DNA of 36,330 nt from an uncultured Clostridia bacterium. Lineage in GTDB: Bacteria; Bacillota; Clostridia; TANB77; CAG-508. The first letter of the stretch is position 1, and each line of letters begins with the position of its first letter. The stretch is from positions 1-36,330 of the forward strand of contig CANRLO010000008.1 of the NCBI GenBank assembly GCA_947631495.1, read 5' to 3'. Positions 24,604-32,180 of this stretch are shown here, piece after piece. Under the pieces are notes generated by a model. That model had not been told where the DNA came from, did no database searches, and saw only the letters and a program-made list of their open reading frames with translations. The position numbers were made by a program, and so were the translations under genes.

Positions 24604-26337
24604 ATGAAAAGTGAAAAAGCAGTTACATTAATTATATTAGTAATTACTATTGTTGTTCTTATAATTTTAACTTTTACTCTTACAATAAATATGGATAAAT
24701 ATGGTAATAAAAGAAGAAAAACAAATTTTGAAACAGATTTACAAAGATTAAAAGAGCAAGTTGATCAATATTATGCAACTAATGATAAATTGCCAATAAT
24801 TAATCCATATGGTACAACTTCTATGCTAAAAGAATTTATCAATGTAAATGATAATGAACATTATTATGTTATTGATATTAGTAAATTAAATGTAGTATTA
24901 AATTATGGTGAAGATTATAATATTATAAAAGAAAAGAATATAAAAGAAGAAATTACAGATTTATTAGATGTTTATATTATTAATGAACAATCACATACTA
25001 TATATTATCCTAAAGGTATAAAATATGATGGTATTTATCATTATACGTCAAATGAAGTATATAATGATATTAAAATAGAAGGATATGTTAATAAACCTAA
25101 ATTAGCAGAAGGAATGACTCCTATTAAATTTACTATGCCAACTTCTACAGCAGAAGGAACAGTAATTGAAACTAAAGAAAGTGATGAAAATTGGTATCAA
25201 TATGGAACTACCTATGAAACTAGAAAATGGGCAAATGCAAAAACAGCAGATGGTAGTATGTGGGTATGGATACCACGTTATGCATATAAAATAACCTATT
25301 ATACAGATGAAACAAAAGAAGTAAAAAGTGCAACAAAAACGGAATATGGAGATATTGATGTTGTATTTTTAATTGGAACTACAGATAATTATTATGATGA
25401 AAATGGAGCAATTAAAACAGCTAAAAGAGCTACTTCTGAAAGTGTAAAAGAAGACGGTAATTATTATGTGCATCCAGCATTTACGGATGAAAGCAATATA
25501 GGATATGCAAATGGTGGTTGGGATGAAGAACTTACTGGTATTTGGGTAGCAAAATTCGAAGCAGGAAAAGAAGAAACACAATATCCAACTTTTCAAGCCA
25601 ATAAAACAAGTTACACTAATATTAGTGTAGGAGAAGCTTTTGAAATATGCAAAGGATTAACTAATACTGGAAATCCATACAAATTTAGTCACAAAGTAGA
25701 TAGTCATTTAATGAAAAATAGTGAATGGGGAGCTTGTGCTTACTTAAGCAGAAGTATCTATGGAATAAATGGTGAAGTATGGAACAATCCATACCATGAT
25801 GCAGAAAATTCAACGATAACAGGGTTATGTGGAAAAGGAGAAACGGATAAAGATTTAAGCACAACAAATATAAATGATACATGTAAATATAATGAAATAA
25901 ATGGAGGAAATGCTTCTACAACAGGAAATATATATGGCATATATGATATGGTAGGAGGCGGATGGGATTATGTAGCAGGAATACTAAGCAGTTATAAGAC
26001 TAAGAGTGATAATTATGATTTTAATAATTCAGCCACATATCCAGATAAATATTTCGATTGGTATGCTGGAGATTCGAATGATAGAGATGCAAATTATAAT
26101 GAAAATACAAATAAATATGGAGATGCAGTATATGAAACTTCTAAATCTGGCACTAGCATTTCTACTAGTTGGGACTCTAGTTACTCTTACTTTACTTTTT
26201 CTAACAACCCAGTGTTCGGACGTGGAGGTCATGCTAGTAATGGTAGCAGCGCAGGTGTGTTTGCATTCAGCAACTTCACAGGTGGAGCTCGCTCTGACAA
26301 CAGTTTCCGTCCAGTAGTGCTTAGTGCTAAACCGTAG
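24604..26337 (+). CDS. Pilin-like anchored FGE/C-type-lectin-fold protein, putative DGR target
   Basis: A 577-aa protein. The N-terminus (MKSEKAVTLIILVITIVVLI) has the type IV prepilin-like form, without the usual Gly/Phe of the cleavage site. A helical stalk and a linker follow. From about residue 218 (SMWVWIPRYAYKI) to the end it resembles the formylglycine-generating-enzyme/sulfatase-modifying fold, as in YGIYDMVGGGWDYVAG. The last ~55 residues show the layout of a diversity-generating retroelement variable region: FGRGGHASNGSSAGVF, then NSFRPVV near the stop. AGAGGA precedes ATG 24604 by 12 nt, so an alternative ATG 24592 is possible. No reverse transcriptase or template repeat is in this window. 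A surface-displayed binding role is inferred. Confidence 0.82.
   Translation: MKSEKAVTLIILVITIVVLIILTFTLTINMDKYGNKRRKTNFETDLQRLKEQVDQYYATNDKLPIINPYGTTSMLKEFINVNDNEHYYVIDISKLNVVLNYGEDYNIIKEKNIKEEITDLLDVYIINEQSHTIYYPKGIKYDGIYHYTSNEVYNDIKIEGYVNKPKLAEGMTPIKFTMPTSTAEGTVIETKESDENWYQYGTTYETRKWANAKTADGSMWVWIPRYAYKITYYTDETKEVKSATKTEYGDIDVVFLIGTTDNYYDENGAIKTAKRATSESVKEDGNYYVHPAFTDESNIGYANGGWDEELTGIWVAKFEAGKEETQYPTFQANKTSYTNISVGEAFEICKGLTNTGNPYKFSHKVDSHLMKNSEWGACAYLSRSIYGINGEVWNNPYHDAENSTITGLCGKGETDKDLSTTNINDTCKYNEINGGNASTTGNIYGIYDMVGGGWDYVAGILSSYKTKSDNYDFNNSATYPDKYFDWYAGDSNDRDANYNENTNKYGDAVYETSKSGTSISTSWDSSYSYFTFSNNPVFGRGGHASNGSSAGVFAFSNFTGGARSDNSFRPVVLSAKP
26170..26334 (+). other. Putative DGR variable region (VR)
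   Basis: Codons here alternate between fixed framework residues (W, Y, F, P, RGG, G, AG, F, SFRPV) and clusters of variable ones. The variable codons nearly all end in C or T and can be derived from AAC or AAT by changing A only: GAC, TCT, AGT, ACT, TTT, CAT, GCT, AGC, TTC, CGC, with AAC/AAT remaining in places. From about 26143 C-ending codons become frequent, unlike the rest of the gene. The matching template repeat is not in the window, so the left boundary is approximate. Confidence 0.7.
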
Positions 26338-26393
26338 TTTTGTTACTTGACGTTTAATAAACTCAAAAAAGCATAAATTTATCTTGAAACTAC

Positions 26394-26422
26394 TTGCATA
26401 AATAAAAAAAATGTGTTAAGAT
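26394..26422 (+). promoter_or_regulatory. Possible tRNA-Trp promoter overlapped by a hairpin
   Basis: TTGCAT at 26394-26399 and TAAGAT at 26417-26422 with a 17-bp spacer, 25 bp before the mature tRNA. A 12-bp stem with two wobble pairs (26412-26423 with 26429-26440) overlaps the -10; its A-tracts make it look like a terminator for minus-strand transcription. Confidence 0.5.
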
Positions 26423-26447
26423 AAAAAATGTCTTAGCACAAAAAAAT

Positions 26448-26522
26448 AGAGGTATAGTGTTAATGGTAGCACATCGGTCTCCAAAACCGCTTGTGTGGGT
26501 TCGAATCCTACTACCTCTGCCA
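26448..26522 (+). tRNA. tRNA-Trp (CCA anticodon)
   Basis: A cloverleaf with acceptor stem AGAGGTA/TACCTCT, anticodon loop CT-CCA-AA, T-loop TTCGAAT, discriminator G and an encoded CCA end at 26520-26522. One mismatch is seen at the top of the anticodon stem. It is the only Trp tRNA visible and reads UGG, in keeping with TGA being a stop codon here. Confidence 0.95.
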
Positions 26523-26532
26523 AAAAATAGGG

Positions 26533-26579
26533 GGTTAGCAATAAAAAACAAAAAACGTTTTTTTATTACTAACCTTTTT
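26533..26579 (+). terminator. Terminator after tRNA-Trp
   Basis: A 16-bp stem with one C-A mismatch (26533-26548 with 26559-26574), loop 10, then TTTTTA. It begins 11 nt after the tRNA end. Confidence 0.85.
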
Positions 26580-26600
26580 ATAAAAATAAACGGAGTAAAA

Positions 26601-27008
26601 ATGGAAAAAGTTATACAAATAATAAAAAAAGTATTCACAAAGCAAATAATATTATATGGTATCTTTGGTGTTTTAACAACAGTAGTTAAGTTTGTATCTT
26701 ATTTTATCTTATCAAGATTAGGTTTAGAAGAAAACCTTTCTAATATTTTAGCCATTATATTAGCAGTGTTATTTGCTTATTTTACCAATAGAAAAATGGT
26801 ATTTGATTCAAAAGCAGAAGGATTTTATAGTAACTTTAAAGAATTTTACAAATTTATATTAGGACGTGCTTTTTCAATGGTAGTAGAAACACTTGGTTTC
26901 TTCTTATTATTTAATATATTGCACATAGGGGAATGGGTTAGTCAAGTTGCAATATCTATCATTGTTATTATTTTAAACTTTTTTATAAGTAAGTTTTTTG
27001 TATTCTAG
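26601..27008 (+). CDS. GtrA-like membrane protein
   Basis: A 135-aa protein with four hydrophobic segments, matching the GtrA family of small flippase-like proteins that move polyprenyl-linked sugars: QIILYGIFGVLTTVVKFVSY, ILAIILAVLFAYFTNRKMVF, then two more ending NFFISKFFVF. The start is ATG 26601 with CGGAG upstream; the reading frame stays open back into tRNA-Trp, but that part is not coding. No glycosyltransferase partner is adjacent, so the lipid-sugar substrate is unknown. Confidence 0.9.
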   Translation: MEKVIQIIKKVFTKQIILYGIFGVLTTVVKFVSYFILSRLGLEENLSNILAIILAVLFAYFTNRKMVFDSKAEGFYSNFKEFYKFILGRAFSMVVETLGFFLLFNILHIGEWVSQVAISIIVIILNFFISKFFVF

Positions 27009-27036
27009 AAAATTTTTCATAGTATGAAAAATTTTC
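27008..27036. repeat. Near-perfect palindrome at the GtrA stop codon
   Basis: 14-bp arms (27008-27021 and 27023-27036) around a single base. No T-run of terminator type follows. It starts on the last base of the stop codon. Confidence 0.6.
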
Positions 27037-27052
27037 GTAGAAGACAATTATG

Positions 27053-27114
27053 GCGAAAGCAAAGATTTTCTAGCAATTTCCATTGCGTAGAAAATCTTGC
27101 TTGAGGTTTTTCGC
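27053..27114. repeat. Long imperfect hairpin element
   Basis: An inner stem pairs 27059-27077 with 27082-27100, about 18 pairs with one bulge on each side and a TTCC loop. GCGAAA (27053) and TTTCGC (27109-27114) add an outer stem. It is unlike the flanking sequence in its ordered structure and may be a small palindromic mobile repeat or a structured RNA. Confidence 0.55.
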
Positions 27115-27162
27115 ATTTAAAAAATAAAATAAATAGGGGCTCAAACAATTAGGAGGAATTCT

Positions 27163-27735
27163 ATGTTTAGCTCTTTTTTTAAACTTTATTATTATTTTAT
27201 TGCAATAATTGCTATTTTTGTCATTTTCATTTCTTGTTTTTTTATTCCTACATGCTTAAATGAAGGAATGCAAATTGTTATAAGCTCTTCTGGTTTTGCC
27301 TGGCCAATTCCAGGGTATACTAGTATTACTTCATATTTTGGAAAAAGAACATCACCTACAGCAGGAGCATCTTCTTACCATAAGGGGTTAGATATTGGAG
27401 CGCCAGAAGGAACAATTTTAATTGCCACAATCGATGGAGAAATCACTTATACTGGTTTTTTAGGTGGTGGTGGATATACAATTACCTTAAGTAAAGATAA
27501 TATGAAAATAACTTATTGTCATGTGTCACCTATTTTTTTAGTAAAGGTAGGAGATGTTGTACAAAGAGGGCAAATTATAGCAACAGTAGGTCCAAAATAT
27601 GTTTATGGAGTAAAGGGCAATAACTATCACGATGAAGATGGAAATCCTACAAATGGAGCAACAACAGGTTGCCATTTGCATATTGGATTTCGCATTGACG
27701 AAGAATACGTAAATCCATTAGATTATTTGCAGTAG
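27163..27735 (+). CDS. M23 family metallopeptidase (short form)
   Basis: A 190-aa predicted murein endopeptidase. An N-terminal hydrophobic segment (residues ~8-30) acts as signal or anchor, then a LytM/M23 domain with zinc ligands in YHKGLDIGAP (H and D), the catalytic His in YCHVSP and HLHIGF. The insert YVYGVKGNNYHDEDGNPTNG is longer than in many relatives. AGGAGG precedes ATG 27163. Unlike the two M23 proteins near ftsX it has no coiled coil, so it is probably not controlled by FtsEX. It is preceded by two palindromic structures. Confidence 0.92.
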   Translation: MFSSFFKLYYYFIAIIAIFVIFISCFFIPTCLNEGMQIVISSSGFAWPIPGYTSITSYFGKRTSPTAGASSYHKGLDIGAPEGTILIATIDGEITYTGFLGGGGYTITLSKDNMKITYCHVSPIFLVKVGDVVQRGQIIATVGPKYVYGVKGNNYHDEDGNPTNGATTGCHLHIGFRIDEEYVNPLDYLQ

Positions 27736-27880
27736 CAGATATTTATTATTATTAAACTATTGCAAAAAAATAAAATTAAATATACAATACTTTTAAGAAA
27801 AGTATTAGACAAAATTTAACTCATATAAAATAAATTTATTGAGAATTTATTATAATAAAATTATACTAGGAGGCATTATT

Positions 27881-28705
27881 TTGAAAATAACAGATTGTAA
27901 AGAATTAGAAAAAATTGCAAAAGAAATTAGAAAAAACATTATTAAACAAGTATATGAAGCAAAATCTGGACATCCAGGAGGTTCTCTATCTTGTACAGAT
28001 ATTTTAACAGTACTTTATTTTAACCAAATGAATGTAAGTGAAAAAGAACCAGAAGATTTTGTAAGAGACCGTTTTGTTTTATCTAAAGGACATTGCTCTC
28101 CAGCATTGTATGCAACTCTTGCAGAAAGAGGTTTCTTTCCAAAAGAAGAATTAACTACATTTCGTAAAATTCATTCTAAATTGCAAGGACATCCAGACAA
28201 AAATAAAGTACCAGGAGTGGATATGACAACAGGTTCTTTAGGTCAAGGTTTGTCGGTTGCAAATGGTATGGCACTAAGTTCAAAATTAAATCATGATGGT
28301 TATAGAGTTTATTGCCTTCTTGGTGATGGTGAAATAGAAGAAGGACAAATATGGGAAGCAGCAATGACTTCAAGCAAATATCATTTGGATAATTTATGTG
28401 CTATTTTAGACTATAACGGTTTACAAATCGATGGAAAAGTAGAAGAAGTAAAAGGACTAGATAATATAGAAGGAAAATGGAAAAGTTTTGGTTTTAACAC
28501 TATTGTAGTAAATGGACACAATATAGAACAATTAATAGATGCTTTTGAAACTGCAAAAATGACAAAAGGAAAACCAAGTATCATTATAGCTAAAACTATA
28601 AAAGGAAAAGGAGTTTCTTTCATGGAAAATAAGGCAGAATGGCATGGAAAGGCACCAAAAGAGGAAGAATATAAATTAGCTATGAAAGAACTAGAAGAAA
28701 ACTAA
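27881..28705 (+). CDS. Transketolase, N-terminal (TPP-binding) subunit
   Basis: One half of a split transketolase. Two-carbon ketol groups move between sugar phosphates in the pentose phosphate pathway. About 274 aa; the thiamine-diphosphate domain shows SGHPGGSLSCTDILTVLYF, KGHCSPALYATLAERG, GSLGQGLSVANGMAL and the GDG motif LLGDGEIEEGQIWEAAM with N in DYNGLQ. The start is TTG 27881 with AGGAGG 7 nt upstream; the frame is open further 5' but without a ribosome site. The C-terminal subunit is the next gene. Without linked genes the sugar substrate remains inferred. Confidence 0.95.
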   Translation: MKITDCKELEKIAKEIRKNIIKQVYEAKSGHPGGSLSCTDILTVLYFNQMNVSEKEPEDFVRDRFVLSKGHCSPALYATLAERGFFPKEELTTFRKIHSKLQGHPDKNKVPGVDMTTGSLGQGLSVANGMALSSKLNHDGYRVYCLLGDGEIEEGQIWEAAMTSSKYHLDNLCAILDYNGLQIDGKVEEVKGLDNIEGKWKSFGFNTIVVNGHNIEQLIDAFETAKMTKGKPSIIIAKTIKGKGVSFMENKAEWHGKAPKEEEYKLAMKELEEN

Positions 28706-28785
28706 GATTTAAGGTAAAACTAAGAATAGCTAAATAAAATAAATAGAAAATTTAGACATAAAAGATAAATAAAGAGGAGGATTCC

Positions 28786-29718
28786 ATGAACGAGCAAATA
28801 AAAATAGCAACTCGCCAAAGTTATGGAGAAGCATTGGTAGAGTTAGGAAAAGAAAATGAGAATGTAGTAGTGCTAGATGCAGACCTATCTAGTGCAACAA
28901 AAACAGAACTTTTTGCAAAACAATTTCCAGAAAGATTTTTTGATATGGGAATTGCAGAACAAGACATGTTAAGCACAGCAGCAGGTTTTGCTACTTGCAA
29001 TAAAATTCCTTATGTTAGTACATTTGCTGTATTTGCAGCAGGTAGAGCTTATGACCAAATTAGAAATAGCATTTGTTATCCAAATTTAAATGTTAAAATT
29101 TGTGCTACACATAGTGGTATTACCGTGGGTGAAGATGGAGCAACTCATCAAATGCTAGAAGATATTGCAATGATGAGAGCACTACCTAATATGACTGTAC
29201 TATGTCCTTGTGATGATGTGCAAACAAAATGGGCTATAAAAGAAATTTCAAAAATTAAAGGACCAGTATATGTACGTATGTCAAGACTTGCAACTCCTAG
29301 TATTTATGAAAAAGAGCAAAACTTTGAAATTGGAAAAGCAGTGCAAATAGGAGAAGGAACTAAAGCTTCTATTATTGCTACGGGAGCTCTTGTTTGCGAG
29401 GCTATCAAGGCAAAAGAAGAACTAGAAAAGCAAGGTATTTTTACTCGTGTAATTGACATGCATACAATTAAGCCAATAGATAAAGAAATGATTATAAAAT
29501 GTGCAAAAGAAACCGAAAAAATAATTACAATTGAAGACCACAACATTATCGGAGGCTTGGGTTCTAGCGTTTGTGAGGTATTAGCAGAAGAATATCCTTG
29601 CAAGGTAATTCGTATGGGAATTAAAGATACTTTTGGACAATCAGGAAAAGCAGAAGAATTAATGAAATATTATGGAATTACAGCAGAAAATATCATAAAA
29701 GAAGTAAAAGAAGGATAG
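28786..29718 (+). CDS. Transketolase, C-terminal subunit
   Basis: The second half of the split enzyme, 310 aa: pyrimidine-binding domain with the conserved Glu in MGIAEQDMLSTAAGFA, the sequence HSGITVGEDGATHQ, and the transketolase C domain (VIDMHTIKPID, IITIEDHNIIGGLGSSVCEV). GAGGAGG precedes ATG 28786. The 80-nt gap after the N-terminal subunit has no clear terminator, so cotranscription is likely. Confidence 0.96.
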   Translation: MNEQIKIATRQSYGEALVELGKENENVVVLDADLSSATKTELFAKQFPERFFDMGIAEQDMLSTAAGFATCNKIPYVSTFAVFAAGRAYDQIRNSICYPNLNVKICATHSGITVGEDGATHQMLEDIAMMRALPNMTVLCPCDDVQTKWAIKEISKIKGPVYVRMSRLATPSIYEKEQNFEIGKAVQIGEGTKASIIATGALVCEAIKAKEELEKQGIFTRVIDMHTIKPIDKEMIIKCAKETEKIITIEDHNIIGGLGSSVCEVLAEEYPCKVIRMGIKDTFGQSGKAEELMKYYGITAENIIKEVKEG

Positions 29719-29781
29719 TAAATCTAAAAAATATATGATATAATAAAGGCAATAAAAAATATAAAAAATGGAGGAATAGAA

Positions 29782-30120
29782 ATGCCTAAAAAGGTAGATA
29801 AAGAAATTCAAAAATTTGTTAAAGCAGTGCAACAACTTTTAGGAACAAAATTAAAAAAAATTATTTTATATGGATCTTATGCCAGAGGAGATTATAATAA
29901 CCAATCAGATGTAGATATTATGATTTTAACAAATTTGTCATTAAAAGAAATAGAAGATTATAGAGATAAAATATCAGATATAGCTTATGATATTGAATTA
30001 GATACAGGTATTATTTTATCTCCAGTAATAAAAAATATAGAAAAATATAATACAAAGGTCAACTTCATACCATTTTATAAAAATGTTCAAAAGGAAGGAG
30101 TTGTTTTAGTTAATGGATGA
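29782..30120 (+). CDS. MNT-type nucleotidyltransferase domain protein
   Basis: A 112-aa minimal nucleotidyltransferase of the polymerase-beta superfamily. The active site is YGSYARGDYNNQSDVDIMIL, i.e. GSxxRGDxxxxSDxD with both aspartates. In MNT-HEPN toxin-antitoxin pairs the MNT protein inactivates the HEPN RNase toxin by nucleotide transfer. Here no full HEPN gene is adjacent: only a 41-codon frame overlapping the 3' end follows. It may be an orphan antitoxin or the remnant of a pair. GGAGG precedes ATG 29782. Confidence 0.88.
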   Translation: MPKKVDKEIQKFVKAVQQLLGTKLKKIILYGSYARGDYNNQSDVDIMILTNLSLKEIEDYRDKISDIAYDIELDTGIILSPVIKNIEKYNTKVNFIPFYKNVQKEGVVLVNG

Positions 30121-30238
30121 TGATGAATATGAACCATCATTTGAAAAAACGGAACAGCAAATAAAAACAGCACAAGAGTTAATTACATTAGTTGAGAATT
30201 ATATAAAAAATTTATATAAAAAAATTAAAATAATATAA
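30113..30238 (+). CDS. Small helical protein overlapping the MNT gene, 41 aa
   Basis: The frame opens at ATG 30113, overlapping the MNT stop by 8 nt, with AAGGAAGGAG at 30091-30100 about 12 nt upstream. The product has an acidic start (MDDDEYEPSFEKTEQQ) then an amphipathic helix ending in lysines. It could be a small partner or a HEPN-like remnant, but at this length homology cannot be judged. A terminator follows immediately. Confidence 0.5.
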   Translation: MDDDEYEPSFEKTEQQIKTAQELITLVENYIKNLYKKIKII

Positions 30239-30241
30239 GCC

Positions 30242-30275
30242 AAAGCTCTCTTAAAAGTAAGAGAGTTTTCTTTTG
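30242..30275 (+). terminator. Terminator of the MNT unit
   Basis: An 8-bp stem (CTCTCTTA at 30246-30253 with TAAGAGAG at 30258-30265) flanked by AAA/TTT pairs, then TTTTCTTTTG. The rest of the gap to 30501 shows no gene; it contains the ftsE promoter. Confidence 0.85.
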
Positions 30276-30397
30276 TGAATTTTCTGTGAATTTTTTGAAT
30301 AATCCAACAAATTATGAAGCAAAAAACCTCTTAATAGAAACGAAAAGTAGGCATTTTTTCTTACCATAAATTACAACTTTTTTTTATGCAAAAAGTA

Positions 30398-30426
30398 TTG
30401 CAAATAATGGATTTTATTGTTATGAT
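30398..30426 (+). promoter_or_regulatory. Promoter of the ftsEX cluster
   Basis: TTGCAA at 30398-30403 and TATGAT at 30421-30426, spacer 17 bp, 75 bp before ftsE. Confidence 0.65.
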
Positions 30427-30501
30427 AAAGGAGAAAAGATAAAATCGTAAAATATGCTGTAAAAAGTTAGCAAAAAAAGCGATAAATAAGGAGTCAAAAG
30501 A

Positions 30502-31188
30502 ATGATTGAGTTTAGAAATGTAAGCAAAACTTATAGCACAGGAACAGAAGCTGTACATAATGCTAATTTTACAATAGAAAAAGGTGAGTTTGCTTTCTTA
30601 GTAGGAACATCAGGTTCTGGAAAATCAACCTTAATAAAAATGATTTTAAAAGAAGAAAACCCTACATCAGGTAATATTATTATAAATGGAAAAGATACTA
30701 CTTTCTTAAAACCAAAAAGAGTACCATATTTAAGAAGAAGTATGGGAGTAGTATTCCAAGACTTTAGGTTATTACCAGATAAAACCGTTTATGAAAACGT
30801 AGCATTTGCAATGTATATTGTAAGAGCTACACCAAAACATATTAGACGTCAAGTTCCAATGGTACTTTCACTAGTAGGTTTAAGTGGCAAAGCAAAAATG
30901 TATCCAAATGAATTATCTGGTGGAGAGCAACAAAGGGTAGCACTAGCAAGAGCATTAGTAAATAACCCATCTATGTTAATTGCAGACGAGCCTACAGGAA
31001 ACTTAGACCCAGAAACTGCATGGGACATTATGACATTACTTAACGACATTAACATGAGAGGAACAACTGTTGTTGTAGCAACACACGCAAAAGATATTGT
31101 AGATCGTATGAAAAAAAGAGTAATTCATATCGATAATGGTATTATTGATAGAGATGATAAAAAAGGTGGTTATGATAGTGAGATATAA
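30502..31188 (+). CDS. ftsE: Cell division ATP-binding protein FtsE
   Basis: The 228-aa ATPase of the FtsEX complex, which drives conformational change in FtsX to activate murein hydrolases at the septum. Walker A GTSGSGKST (35-43), Q-loop VFQDFRLLPDKTVYENVAF, signature ELSGGEQQRVALARAL and Walker B MLIADEPTGNLDP are all present. AAGGAG is the ribosome site. The 3' end overlaps ftsX by 11 nt. Confidence 0.98.
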   Translation: MIEFRNVSKTYSTGTEAVHNANFTIEKGEFAFLVGTSGSGKSTLIKMILKEENPTSGNIIINGKDTTFLKPKRVPYLRRSMGVVFQDFRLLPDKTVYENVAFAMYIVRATPKHIRRQVPMVLSLVGLSGKAKMYPNELSGGEQQRVALARALVNNPSMLIADEPTGNLDPETAWDIMTLLNDINMRGTTVVVATHAKDIVDRMKKRVIHIDNGIIDRDDKKGGYDSEI

Positions 31189-32080
31189 TGTACTTGGTTA
31201 TTTAATTGCAGAAGGGTTTCGCAACTTTTTAAAAAATAAAAAATCAACTGGTGCTTCTCTTATGATTATGTGTGCAACTATGTTAATCTTTGGACTATTT
31301 TTCTTAATTGGTCAAAACGTAAATTATATGCTAAAAGAAATAGAGTCTGCACAAGGAATGCAAGTTTTCATGATAAAAGATGCAACAGAAGAACAAATTC
31401 AAACATTAGGAGAACAAATTCAAAGTTTAGACTATGTAGCTAAAACTGAATTTGTTTCAGCAGCAGAGGCATACAATATTGTAAAAGAAAGATGGCAAGA
31501 ATACAGTAAAGCTTTAGAGCCTTATACTGTAGAAAAAAATCCTTTTAAAGTTTCTTATGTTGTAACATTAACAGATTTATCAAAAAGCGAAGAAGTAAGA
31601 GCACAAATTGCACAATTTGACAATGTAAGTAATATAGAAATAAGAGATAAAACCATTAATGCGTTAGTAAAAATAGCAAATGGAGTTCAATGGATTTCTA
31701 TTGGAATTTTAGTTTTATTAGTAATAATTTCTATTTTCATTATTGCAAATACCATTAAGCTTACAGTTCATGCAAGAAGAAAAGAAATTTCTATTATGAA
31801 ATATGTAGGAGCAACAAATGGCTTCATTAGGTGGCCATTCATTATAGAGGGTATTATCATTGGGGTAATTGCAGCTATGATTTCCATTTTAATTTTAGGA
31901 GTAAGTTATAATTTTGTAGTTCACAAAATTATGGAATCAGATATTACAAGTATGATTAATATGACATTGTTACCATTTAATCAAATCTTTACTTTAGTAA
32001 TTGCTGTTTATTTAGTACTAGGAATTGGAATTGGTACATTAGGAAGTGCTATTTCTATGAGAAAATACTTAGAAGTATAA
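31178..32080 (+). CDS. ftsX: Cell division protein FtsX
   Basis: A 300-aa permease-like protein with four membrane segments: one near the N-terminus (TGASLMIMCATMLIFGLFFL), a ~100-residue extracellular loop (MQVFMIKDATEEQIQTLGEQ onward) that contacts the hydrolase coiled coil, and three near the C-terminus. I choose GTG 31178 (MRYNVLGYLIAEGFRNF) because AAGGTGG at 31163-31169 is 8 nt upstream; the in-frame ATG 31172 is too close to it. It overlaps ftsE by 11 nt. Two coiled-coil M23 genes follow as probable partners. Confidence 0.96.
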   Translation: MRYNVLGYLIAEGFRNFLKNKKSTGASLMIMCATMLIFGLFFLIGQNVNYMLKEIESAQGMQVFMIKDATEEQIQTLGEQIQSLDYVAKTEFVSAAEAYNIVKERWQEYSKALEPYTVEKNPFKVSYVVTLTDLSKSEEVRAQIAQFDNVSNIEIRDKTINALVKIANGVQWISIGILVLLVIISIFIIANTIKLTVHARRKEISIMKYVGATNGFIRWPFIIEGIIIGVIAAMISILILGVSYNFVVHKIMESDITSMINMTLLPFNQIFTLVIAVYLVLGIGIGTLGSAISMRKYLEV

Positions 32081-32123
32081 AAACATAAGAGTAAAAAATA
32101 AAAGTAAAACGTAAGGAAAAATC

Positions 32124-32146
32124 AAAAATTTAAAATGTAAATTTTT
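32124..32146 (+). other. AT-only hairpin between ftsX and the first M23 gene
   Basis: A 9-bp stem (32124-32132 with 32138-32146), loop 5, ending in a T-run. A weak attenuator is possible; the base composition makes chance likely. Confidence 0.3.
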
Positions 32147-32180
32147 AAATGAAGGTATTCAAAAGAAAGGAACTAAAAAA

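Noticed and set aside
26457-26600. N-terminal extension of the GtrA-like protein
   Set aside because: The extension would be translated from inside tRNA-Trp and its terminator; ATG 26601 has its own SD.
24604-27135. DGR template repeat or reverse transcriptase next to the target gene
   Set aside because: I looked for a second RGG...SFRPV-coding segment and for RT motifs in the window and saw none.
27839-27880. Upstream start and a promoter (TTGAGA/TATACT) for the transketolase N subunit
   Set aside because: The -10 would abut the SD, leaving no leader, and the upstream frame has no SD; TTG 27881 is better supported.
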